A stretch of DNA of 16,324 nucleotides from Gracilaria caudata (lineage: Eukaryota > Rhodophyta > Florideophyceae > Gracilariales > Gracilariaceae): contig JASCIV010000572.1 in NCBI GenBank assembly GCA_030374735.1, positions 1-16,324 on the forward strand. The letters run 5' to 3'. Both the position numbers and the translations under genes were made by a program. Below the pieces are notes generated by a model. It saw only the letters and a program-made list of their open reading frames with translations. It did not search any database and was not told the DNA's origin. Of this stretch, positions 8,377 to 15,256 are shown piece after piece (position 1 is the first letter of the stretch; the number at the start of each line of letters is the position of its first letter).

Positions 8377-9681
8377 TTAGCCTGCTTCATCCCGCCTCAG
8401 GATTTCACCTGTCGTCGTCGCAACTCCCCGTGATGCCTTTGCAGCAGTCACACTAACACTTCCTGTGCTCGTGCATCGTCTTCCCATCGAGATGGCTCTC
8501 GTACTTCCCATTCCAGTCGTGGTCCTGCTTCCCCTTGGTGATGCGCTCCCTCTTGCAGCACCGCCTCTCTTGGCTGCAACCTCTTTGGGACCTGGGCTAC
8601 CTCTGGGGGGCGCACTCCCTCTCGTTACGCCGCGGCCCCTGGCAAGTGCACCACTGCGAGCAACACCTCTGATAACTGTGTTTCCTCTCCCAGTCGACAC
8701 AAGGTTTGGTGTCATAATTATCCGCGACGATGAACCGCTGCCGAGCGTCGCAGTTTCTACCACTGAAGAAACTCGACTGATAGGCTTTGCTACTTCTCCT
8801 CTTAGTATATCTCGCACTACACCCGAGTTTCCATTAGCCTGAACTGCTCTCTTGCTATGCTCAGCCACTGTCCCACGCCCTGTTGCAGCCAAGGCATTTG
8901 CTTTCACCGAACTACCCTTTCCTACGCCCGTCTTTGATGTGATAGCACTGTTTCGACCCGAGCTTCCTTTAGTTCTGGCCTCACGTGATAGAGCCATACC
9001 CGTCGACATATAGGTGTGTGCCATTTTAGGTTGATCCCTTCTGTCACCATTGTACGTGATGATCTTCCCAGTGTTGGAAGAAAGAACAGCATGGGGCCCA
9101 ATGGAGTACAGGCGATTATCTCCCTCCTGTGGTATAGATGTAGAGCCCATTGACTGTGCGATAACGGCAGACGATTTGTCCATTGCTCCATTTGAGACTT
9201 GCCCCATTCCCGGCGGCAGTTTACCAGCAGTAGGACTTGTACCGAAATTTGAGTACTTCGTCACAGTGTGTAATGAAGTGGCTAAAGCACGCTTCATAGC
9301 CACCGGATGCCCAGAGGTACCTGTTCGGCCATGCACATCCTTTTGACCCGCACCGGAAACGTTCTGCGCATCACCTCCTTGTTGAGGTTGGTGATAGACG
9401 GTTAGAATACGAGTAGGGGAGCCCGATTCGTTTCGTGAGTGTGTGTTATATGGAGGCGGAAGGTTTCCGGCCTGTTTCCCACTACGAGAACCGTTCTGAC
9501 TTCGATTCACATCCACCGTATTCGACTTCGGAGTAGAGCTGGTTCGAGGAGGTCCAGACACACGGTTCTGAATGCCTGGACGGTGTGATGTTCCTGTGAT
9601 CGGGGTTCGTGCTCCCGTCATGGTTGGCTCCGAAACAGGACTGGGTCTGTGGTTTTGGGCAAATGTTCTGCGCCTTTCCAT
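8377..9681 (-). pseudogene. Low-complexity RG-rich C-terminal tail of the SWR1-like gene
   Basis: The 434-codon open frame overlaps the end of the SANT-containing frame by 64 nt. It is rich in Ser, Gly, Thr, Arg and Asn. RG/RGS clusters lie at about residues 320-390 (ARGRGVTRG, KRGGAARGS), typical of disordered RNA- or chromatin-binding tails. It ends at TAA (8377-8379), convergent with eIF6. The frame switch lies between about 9620 and 9720, where both frames are hydrophilic, so it cannot be placed exactly. This could be a separate protein, but no other start is evident. Confidence 0.6.
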
Positions 9682-10928
9682 CCAGAGCCATTCTGATCTT
9701 GATAAGATCCGTTAGTAGCACCTGCGAACCCGTTTCCGCGTCGAAGTTCATCTCTTGGGGCAAACATAAACGGTTTACGTTTGGAATGACGATCCTGTGC
9801 TGTTTCGTGACTCTTGAAGCCGGCCTTGTGATAATCAGAGACTTCGAACAAATCAAGAACTGGGGAAATAGGGGGAGGTACCTCTGATCCTACCGTTCCT
9901 CTCATCTTGGACGCCGCTTCTGAAAGAAGCTTCTTATGGGAAGGATGCATTTCTGAGGATGTTTGCCTAGCACCGACTGAAATCACAGGTTTCGTCCGCA
10001 AAACAGCCATTGCGTTCTGAAATGCTTCGCGATACTTTTCTTGAGTATCCCGGTCTAGGTCACTTGACTTGGGAAGCAAGGGACCATTCTTGACAGCTTT
10101 CCCCAAAACATTGAGAAACCGATCTACACAATGTCTGATAGGCCGGTACCGACGGGCCCCAACTCTCACTTTTGCCTGAGATGAAAGAAGATCAGCCACG
10201 AAAAACATGTTGTTGTTACAAGTAGAAGCAGCTGCAATTAACGCTTCTTCGTCCTCCCTAGTCCACTCGTCATTAACCCCTTGATGCTCGTTAGGGACAT
10301 TACCTCCGTAAAATGCAACGGAAGACTTCATTCCCGGAATTGTAAACCGCCTTGCATTCTTCTTCGGTTTGTTTCCAAACAAGCCCGTACTTACATGGTG
10401 AGATTCCGCTCCGCTTCCAGAGTTTATGACGACGGTTGTTCTTCTTGATTTCGGACCTGAGTGAACTCTTGCCTTCTTCGAATGAACGTTTGGTGAGGGA
10501 TATCGCGATATGTCAGACTTGATTTTCGAGATCTTCACTCTTTCTACTTGAATCGCACCCTTGATTCTTCTATGTATGTATCCGTCATACGTTAAGTGCA
10601 GGATCTGCCATGCCCTTCGATACCTCTCTGCGAGAACGAGCGCGATGATTACAGAGACCGACGTGTACAAATCACGCATTTGCTTCGAGAGACTCAGCGC
10701 TTCTGTCGTTACAGAACGGAAGGTAAAAGTTCGCATTTGCTTCCCAAGACTCAGCGCTTCTTTCGTCGCCCGGCCGAAGGTAAAAGATCGCATTTGCTTG
10801 GGGAGACTCAGCGCTTCTTTCGTCGGCCAACAGACGGTACAAAAGCCCGCATGTGCTTCGAGAAGCTCGTTGCTTCTTTCTTCGCCCGAATCACGTCGCA
10901 TCACCTTTCCTTCTTCGATGTGTAGCAC
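9618..10928 (-). pseudogene. SWR1/PIE1-like fragment with 19-residue repeats and a SANT domain
   Basis: The 436-codon open stretch starts at GTG (10928), so it is a continuation, not an independent start. Residues 10-104 are tandem 19-residue repeats (TKEALSLxKQMR). A basic, disordered segment follows. Residues about 220-275 form a SANT/Myb-like domain: EWTREDEEALIAAAS, FFVADLLSS and RPIRHCVDRFLNVLGKA. In PIE1, Domino and p400 a SANT domain follows the ATPase, as here. The frame ends at 9618, but the protein appears to continue in the overlapping frame at 9681. Confidence 0.75.
10617..10901 (-). repeat. 57 bp (19 codon) tandem repeat, five units of decreasing identity
   Basis: On the minus strand the units are 10845-10901 (degenerate), 10788-10844, 10731-10787, 10674-10730 and 10617-10673 (degenerate). 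The three central ones encode TKEALSLPKQMR, TKEALSLGKQMR and TTEALSLSKQMR in the same phase. The unit length is a multiple of three, so expansion keeps the frame. The repeat lies where the broken SWR1-like gene passes from its basic helix to the SANT part. Confidence 0.9.
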
Positions 10929-11399
10929 GCTTTGATTGAATAAACTTTCGGACTATGGGCTTGATTTGAGAAAGAGCTTGACACCTCATACTTGCGTTTC
11001 ACCTCAATCTCCGCCTTCTTCTTCCGCAAGTTCTCTAGACCCTTCTCCTTTTGCCTTCTCGCTGCGTACAGAGTTCGGCTCATCCTGTGTACGCATTTGG
11101 AAAGAAGGTCGCGTCTTTCGAGCCTTCTAAACCTGCCGCTGCAGTGCCGTGTACGACCATCGAAAGCTTGGGCTCTTCCGGACCACCGTCGCGTAGCGGC
11201 AGGTACAAGTTAATGTCCGCTTCGGTATCCGTCAGCGCATTTACCTAGCTTTCATACCCTTCGTCAGTCACATCGATCTCGTAAATTAGAGTTTCCGTAT
11301 CATCCTCACCGGTGCTTTGAGAATCACCATTCTGTTCAATTTCCCCAGACGGACTGCTTTCAAACGCCGATCCCCGTTCTTGACTCAAAGTAGTCCGGG
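10901..11399 (-). pseudogene. SWR1-like C-terminal segment in three frames
   Basis: After a frame change near 11390 the minus strand reads TLIYEIDVTDEGYES, a TAG (11245-11247) and VNALTDTEADINLYLPL with RDGGPEE. It changes frame again near 11090 from ATFFPNAY into MSRTLYAARRQKEKGLE and a basic helix, KKKAEIEVKRKYEV. The reading joins smoothly at both points, so the sequence was once one coding region linking the helicase to the SANT part. The TAG probably replaces a Tyr codon. Confidence 0.7.
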
Positions 11400-12323
11400 G
11401 CATACCACAGAACAGTCAACATTGGTGAAGGGGGCATTGTGCATACGCTCAAGAACGCGAAGTGCATATTTCTGAATAGGGCTCAAAGTATTCAACAGTT
11501 GGGTCAGGTCTTCTGAGTCCTTAGGGCGACCACCATCTAATCTTGACGAAACCATTTGATCGTCACCAGGTGCGTCACCAAATTCAGCCTCCATATCCCT
11601 TCTCTCTTTCTCGGCAACTTGTTGAGCCATCTCTTCTCGTTCGTTTTCTCTGGCATGAAGTTTTGAGGCTATGTTCTGATATTCGTCTAAGTCTTTGTCC
11701 CTATCACATTCGGGGGACATTCTTTCAACCTTTCCTCGAAGAAGAAGTGCTTCGACGACTTTGCCATCTCCAAATCCCTTGAACTGTCCAAAAGAGCTTT
11801 GAATATCAACATTATGTGACGGCCTTTCAGACTTGTCGGAAGGGGAAGTATTGCTCCCATTCTCTGGCGTGTAAAACGGCTTCTTCTCATCATGATCTGG
11901 TTCCGAAAACCGTTCTTGACAGTACCCGCGTTCTCAACATTCGATGAGAGGGAAAATGCCACCCCCCACACTGCTCTTATCAACAGAGTTGTCGAGCTTC
12001 GGCAGTCCTCGCACTCTCCGCATGGCATCTGTGGTACACCCGGCTTGTACTATAACCTGTTGTTCCAAAGTTCTCTTCTCCATGGCCCGTTTCAAAATGT
12101 TCTCTTCTACTGTTTGCTCGGAAATAAGCCGATAGACATGAACAGGCTTTGTCTGACCAATACGGGGGGCTCAATCTTGGGCCTGGTTGTCTATGGCGGG
12201 ATTGTAGTCAGAGTCATAGAAAATCACGATATCGGCATCTGTTAGATTAAGTCCGACTCCACCAGCCCGAGTGGTTACCGAGAGACTCAACGCCCCCTTC
12301 GTCGCCCAAGTCACCCCGCATAG
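11385..12323 (-). pseudogene. Snf2 motif V-VI, brace and C-terminal extension with two TGA stops
   Basis: The frame reads TTRAGGVGLNLTDADIVIFY, DSDYNPAIDNQAQD, then TGA (12171-12173) followed by A-P-RIGQTKPVHVYRLIS. The family sequence here is DRAHRIGQ or DRCHRIGQ, so the motif VI arginine is a stop and the histidine a proline. It continues as EQTVEENILKRAMEKRTLEQ up to a second in-frame TGA (11934-11936), then without a frame change through acidic, coiled-coil-like sequence (HARENEREEMAQQVAEKERR) and PIQKYALRVLERMH to a stop near 11385. The two in-frame stops inside conserved sequence mark it as non-coding. Confidence 0.88.
12282..12323 (-). repeat. Diverged copy of the 57 bp repeat inside the helicase region
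   Basis: The minus-strand frame reads LCGVTWATKGALSL immediately before SVTTRAGGVGLNL of motif V. The repeat unit at 10788-10844 reads FCTVCWPTKEALSL. The pattern C-x-V-x-W-x-TK-x-ALSL is shared, and most of the ACGAA...GCG.TGAGTCT core is identical in DNA. The copy fills the place where the missing part of the helicase C lobe should be. Confidence 0.65.
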
Positions 12324-12790
12324 ACTTCACCGCCGAAATGCCGGCAATTTCGTCTTCGTACCATTTCCCAACCGACTTCGATTCGCCGAACTGAAAGTCT
12401 AGCCCCCAAAAGCCGCGGTGTCACGTCTTGTCTGGCGTCTTCCTCAATTGCTCGAGCGAAAATGGTAGAAACTGGATAGAAAACGGCAGAACAAGAATAT
12501 GGGGATTGTATTGGGCGTCCTTCAAAGAGATCGGGGTGATTACAAACCTGGGGAAGTTGCATCAGAACGTTCATAACTCCAAAGAAATCCCCAGACTGCA
12601 AGGTTATTCGTGTGTTATTTCTAGCCATGAAGTCTTCGTACAGTTGGCGTTGTCTTTTGCTTAAACGACACGATATCACGTGTTCAGTTCTAGGCTGAAT
12701 GCTCTTCTCGACATCGGCTTTCAAGCGACGAACTAAGAACAGCCGGAGCACTCTGTGAAGAGTGGAAACTGTCTCTGACCGCCCACAATT
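12311..12790 (-). pseudogene. Snf2 helicase lobe fragment (VLRxFLxRR to NHPDLFE)
   Basis: The frame reads SETVSTLHRVLRLFLVRRLKADVEK (split here as SETVSTLHRVLR and LFLVRRLKADVEK), then HVISCRLSKRQRQLYEDFMAR, LQSGDFFGVMNVLMQLPQVC and NHPDLFEGRPIQSPY. These are diagnostic of the SWR1/INO80 subfamily and distinguish it from ISWI or CHD. Homology fades after about residue 85, although the frame stays open to the TGA near 12311. An overlapping frame in the last 120 nt is also open, and which one is original is unclear. Confidence 0.9.
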
Positions 12791-12839
12791 CGATCGCCAC
12801 TTTCTGAGCTCTACGTCTCAATGTACCAGAGCCAAAAGC

Positions 12840-12890
12840 TGGAGCGACAACCAGATGACGTCCCCACATCTCTTTCTTCACTGTAGCCAT
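12840..12890 (-). pseudogene. Snf2 motif Ia remnant
   Basis: The minus-strand frame reads IMATVKKEMWGRHLVVAP. This fits the family pattern of a small helix, then (I/M)WGPHLIVVP, that follows Walker A in SWR1-type ATPases. The GKT loop normally about 20 residues before it is absent. After VAP the frame runs on without family resemblance for about 54 nt before homology resumes far downstream in the protein. Confidence 0.6.
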
Positions 12891-12964
12891 GATAGCAGTG
12901 CGGTTGTCTGAACACCACATACGAAAACAAACCGATTGACTGTGGGAGCACAACGTTGGAGTAC

Positions 12965-13020
12965 CATACGAATGGAGATACCTGGTCACGGGTCAGTGAG
13001 CAGATAACTCCATTCGTATG
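12965..13020. repeat. Inverted repeat with 13 bp perfect arms
   Basis: CATACGAATGGAG (12965-12977) and CTCCATTCGTATG (13008-13020) are exact reverse complements separated by 30 nt. The structure lies just beyond the point where ATPase homology stops. It could be a small palindromic element or a scar of rearrangement. Confidence 0.85.
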
Positions 13021-13083
13021 CTACTACAGAGCGTGATTGTGCGAGATGCGGCTCAAAACTTCGAAGAGCATCGAGGTTAGAAT

Positions 13084-13127
13084 AGTATTACTCTCTTCAG
13101 TATCCAGTATTACTCTCTTCAGTATCC
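13084..13127. repeat. Tandem duplication of a 22 bp unit
   Basis: Two identical copies of AGTATTACTCTCTTCAGTATCC lie head to tail at 13084-13105 and 13106-13127, followed by the first bases of a third (AGTA). Perfect identity suggests a recent duplication. Confidence 0.95.
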
Positions 13128-13303
13128 AGTAGATTCGACGCAGCGCAATCTGCATGAGCAAATACGGCAACGAAGGAACTCGTTTTCGGCAACGGCATCA
13201 TAACGAGCGTGAGCAAGAAGCTCTGAAAAAAGGGCGTGGGCTCGATTGCGAACATTTGAACTAGAGAGAAAGAAAGGGCGACTTTTGACGGGAAGTCACT
13301 CGA

Positions 13304-13498
13304 TTACAGCTCCTCGAAAAGATCGGAAACCCCCATACCAGTGGGGCGCGTCAGACCTTTCTCTTCAATTATCGCCACCAGAGCCTCCCTCTTTCGGGAA
13401 ACATCCTCCCTTCCCAAACACACACCAACATCTTCAGAAACGTCCCAACTTCTATTCTTACATAGATCATACCAAGCCTTCACATCTTCGTTTCTCAC
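13304..13498 (-). pseudogene. In-frame tail after the Harbinger transposase stop
   Basis: Directly after the transposase TGA (13499-13501) the same frame stays open for 64 codons to TAA. It starts at GTG, with no ATG, and reads RNEDVKAWYDLCKNRSWDV, REDVSRKREALVAIIEE and RPTGMGVSDLFEEL. The composition is that of a folded helical protein, with spaced tryptophans as in small DNA-binding domains. It may be a former C-terminal domain cut off by the TGA, or a remnant of the element's second, Myb-like gene. I do not recognise the family. Confidence 0.4.
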
Positions 13499-14665
13499 TC
13501 AGACTTCATCCGCAGTAAGCTCGTCCAAGCTAACCGTCCTGTTGTCGATACAAAAGTTATGTAGTCGCATGCAAACGCAAATGATCTCGCAACAGATATC
13601 GACGTCATATTCTAACTTACCTAGAATACGCCAGCGCGCAACAAGTATTCCGAATGCTTGTTCGACATGAACCCTTAACGAAGAAAGATAAAAATTAAAT
13701 GCGTCTTCATGACGGTACGTTACCTGAGATTTAGGGATCGGAACGACTAGGCTCTCCGTGCAGAGATAAGCCTCATCACCAACAATCCAGTACTCAATCG
13801 GCAGGTTTCTCTCAGCGAGATATATGCCCAGCTCAGAAACAGCATGAGCCAAAGAGTCATGTGTCGATCCAACGCATCGGATCGACACGTCCAGAAAGCG
13901 ATACTCAGCATCAACTAAAGCCTGTGCTGGAAGGGAGAAGAAGCCCTTGTGCCCGTGAAACGCAGCAGCATGGGGACATGTAGGCTTTCTGATCCGCATC
14001 GCTATACCGTCCAGCGCACCAATACACCCCGTGAAAGGGCTAAGTTTCTTTCTCGATTGTTTGTAACCCAACGACAGCTTATCCAACTCTTCTTTTGATT
14101 TCGGTATCCCCGGTAGATGCAAAACTCGAAGCAGAACCTTTCTGGTTTCATGGAAAATCGAGTACACAGTAGAGTGACCTACTTGAAAGCTGATCATTAC
14201 ATCCAGATAAGAGGATCCCGAGAGCATCCTCAGTGTTATTCCAAGAAGATCAGTGCTGGGAATGATACTTTTGCCGAATCGAGAGGCTATCTCCCGGTTT
14301 TTGGTCGTATACGGTGTAACTTTCTCGTGAAGCAAGTCAAATTCCTCTCGTGACAGACGAAAAGCTCTCTTGAACATGCGTGAGTTTAATCGCGATGCAA
14401 TATCCTCGAACGAAGTAGTTCGCTTCTGAGTGCATGATTGCCTACGTCGCACAGGTTTTTTGACCTGAAAGGAATTGGCTGATATCTCAAGCGCGCACCG
14501 ATAAAGATCTACAACGCACGCATTGACCATGATGGAGGTCATTCCAGCAGATAATCCGGAACTGATGATTGCTACCATTGTGTGGGTGAGTAGTATTAGT
14601 ACAAGCTTCGTAGTAAACGTTCGTGGTGAAGACGTATGCCGGGTTGATTGTCTTGCAACAACCAT
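13499..14665 (-). CDS. PIF/Harbinger (DDE_Tnp_4) transposase
   Basis: The 388-codon frame starts at ATG 14665. Family-like sequence begins only around residue 46, so M42 or M46 (14542, 14530) may be the true start. A nuclease-associated region comes first (FKRAFRLSREEFDLLHEKV). A helix-turn-helix lies at about 155-178 (GHSTVYSIFHETRKVL). The catalytic core follows: D219 in CIGALDG, D297 in WIVGDEAY and E335 in VHVEQAFGILVARWRIL, the DDE triad of this superfamily. HKGFFSLPAQALVDAEYRFL is also typical. Such enzymes cut and paste DNA, usually with a 3 bp target duplication and a Myb-like partner. No lesion lies in the core, so the enzyme may be active. I could not find its terminal inverted repeats. 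Confidence 0.93.
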   Translation of the reverse strand: MVVARQSTRHTSSPRTFTTKLVLILLTHTMVAIISSGLSAGMTSIMVNACVVDLYRCALEISANSFQVKKPVRRRQSCTQKRTTSFEDIASRLNSRMFKRAFRLSREEFDLLHEKVTPYTTKNREIASRFGKSIIPSTDLLGITLRMLSGSSYLDVMISFQVGHSTVYSIFHETRKVLLRVLHLPGIPKSKEELDKLSLGYKQSRKKLSPFTGCIGALDGIAMRIRKPTCPHAAAFHGHKGFFSLPAQALVDAEYRFLDVSIRCVGSTHDSLAHAVSELGIYLAERNLPIEYWIVGDEAYLCTESLVVPIPKSQVTYRHEDAFNFYLSSLRVHVEQAFGILVARWRILGKLEYDVDICCEIICVCMRLHNFCIDNRTVSLDELTADEV

Positions 14666-15058
14666 ACGAACATTGTGGGAATTGTGCTTGCGTAGCCTTG
14701 CAACGCATTAACCGCTGTGTGCGCACTTCGGCTACGCCGACGGATCGACGCACAACCTACCGCTGCGCAAAAGATTTGATCCCCCATGTAGACTTTGATA
14801 GAACGTAGCCTTAAAGAATACTTGGTCCCCCAACATGTTGAGTTGGGGATGTTGCAGATCTGTGTGCACATATGCGGGGAGAGGATCAAGCATGGGTCTA
14901 GATAAAGAGCTCCGGGAACTTATACGTCCTAAACGTGTCCCTACTTACAGAACTTCAAATTTTGAAGCTCTTAAATTATTCTCGTTCACGTTTTCCTTCA
15001 CGGCGTGAATTTACGCCTAGTTAAGAACGCCCTTTAATGTCAAATATGGCATTGCTGT
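14666..15058. other. Interval without an assignable gene; short hairpins
   Basis: Only shadow-like open frames occur. Inverted repeats are CCCCAAC/GTTGGGG (14827-14833, 14842-14848), CTTCAAA/TTTGAAG (14953-14959, 14961-14967) and GGCGT/ACGCC (15002-15006, 15013-15017). The outer end of the Harbinger element may lie here, but no terminal repeat pairing with 12900-13300 was found. Confidence 0.5.
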
Positions 15059-15059
15059 G
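15034..15059 (+). repeat. Dispersed repeat, copy 1 (interrupted by the 187 bp insertion)
   Basis: These 26 bp match 16138-16163 with three differences, all transitions. Similarity resumes after the insertion at 15251 (ATGAAA..AATT, TATTTA.ACTGC) and matches 16168 onward. The two loci are therefore relatives of one longer repeat. Confidence 0.75.
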
Positions 15060-15063
15060 TTGT

Positions 15064-15250
15064 TGTGGTGCTGTCAGCTGCAGATGACAGTCACAAGGAG
15101 TCACGATAACATCTCCGCAGTGCCAGCTTGGGGTCACATGCACTGGAGCGGCCATAGCTCAATCGGTAACCACTTTCGTGTGCTTTTTGCGTGAGCTCGG
15201 GGTCCGTGGTTCGAACCCCAGCTCTGCCTTGCTCCCTCCCGTTCACCACA
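15064..15250. mobile_element. 187 bp insertion with 7 bp terminal inverted repeats and 5 bp target duplication
   Basis: It begins TGTGGTG (15064-15070) and ends CACCACA (15244-15250), perfect reverse complements with TG...CA ends. GTTGT flanks it on both sides (15059-15063, 15251-15255). Removing the element and one GTTGT gives a sequence that aligns without gaps, 22 of 29 positions, to the uninterrupted related locus around 16158-16186. TG...CA ends with a 5 bp duplication fit a solo LTR or a terminal-repeat miniature (TRIM-like) element. A MITE is the alternative. A tRNA-like A/B-box segment lies inside. It has no coding capacity. Confidence 0.7.
15155..15218 (+). other. tRNA-like segment with A-box and B-box matches
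   Basis: TAGCTCAATCGG (15155-15166) resembles an RNA polymerase III A box, and GGTTCGAACCC (15208-15218) matches the B box. The acceptor and D stems do not pair, the boxes are 53 nt apart start to start, and a T5 run between them would stop polymerase III. It is not a working tRNA gene. It may be a tRNA-derived relic inside the 187 bp insertion. Confidence 0.4.
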
Positions 15251-15256
15251 GTTGTT

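Larger units (their letters stand above)
8377..12890 (-). pseudogene. SWR1: SWR1/PIE1/p400-class Snf2 chromatin-remodelling ATPase, broken
   Basis: Proteins of this class exchange H2A.Z into nucleosomes in SWR1-type complexes. On the minus strand the fragments occur in the family's order: motif Ia-like MWGRHLVVAP (12890-12840), a helicase block with VLRLFLVRRLKADVEK and CNHPDLFEGRP (about 12790-12311), motif V-VI and the brace region (12287-11938), C-terminal segments, a SANT domain (10271-10104) and an RG-rich tail ending at TAA (8377). Everything N-terminal to motif Ia is absent, including the HSA domain and Walker A (motif I). DEAH motif II is lost in a gap of about 54 nt (12840-12786), and the stretch between CNHPDL and motif V has collapsed. 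In-frame stops lie at 12171-12173, 11934-11936 and 11245-11247. The frame changes near 12300, 11390, 11090, 10950 and 9680. It is not functional as a remodeller. The C-terminal SANT points to the PIE1/Domino/p400 branch. Confidence 0.88.
12891..13303. other. Interval between the SWR1-like remnant and the Harbinger frame; no assignable gene
   Basis: It contains a 13 bp inverted repeat (12965-13020) and a 22 bp tandem duplication (13084-13127). Two minus-strand frames are open over about 13090-13303, one with a CRICSCRLRC cysteine cluster, but neither has an ATG or a recognisable family. This interval probably holds the breakpoint that removed the ATPase gene's 5' half. Confidence 0.4.

Noticed and set aside
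8465..8842. Plus-strand open frame rich in Leu and Pro
   Set aside because: It is the antisense of the low-complexity RG-rich tail; its composition follows from that.
10617..10901. CRISPR-like array
   Set aside because: The 57 bp units are contiguous, coding-phase and diverging, with no spacers, in a eukaryotic context.
6056..13501. Reassigned TGA codon, since several TGAs sit inside otherwise continuous frames
   Set aside because: TAG also interrupts frames (372-374, 11245-11247), indels occur as well, and the TGA sites do not agree on one expected residue. Ordinary decay explains all of this.
12900..15030. Terminal inverted repeats of the Harbinger element
   Set aside because: I compared both flanks by eye and found no convincing pair; ACCATACGAA occurs on both sides but in direct orientation.
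15148..15235. Functional tRNA gene
   Set aside because: The A- and B-box matches are good, but acceptor and D stems do not form, box spacing is too long and a T5 run lies inside.
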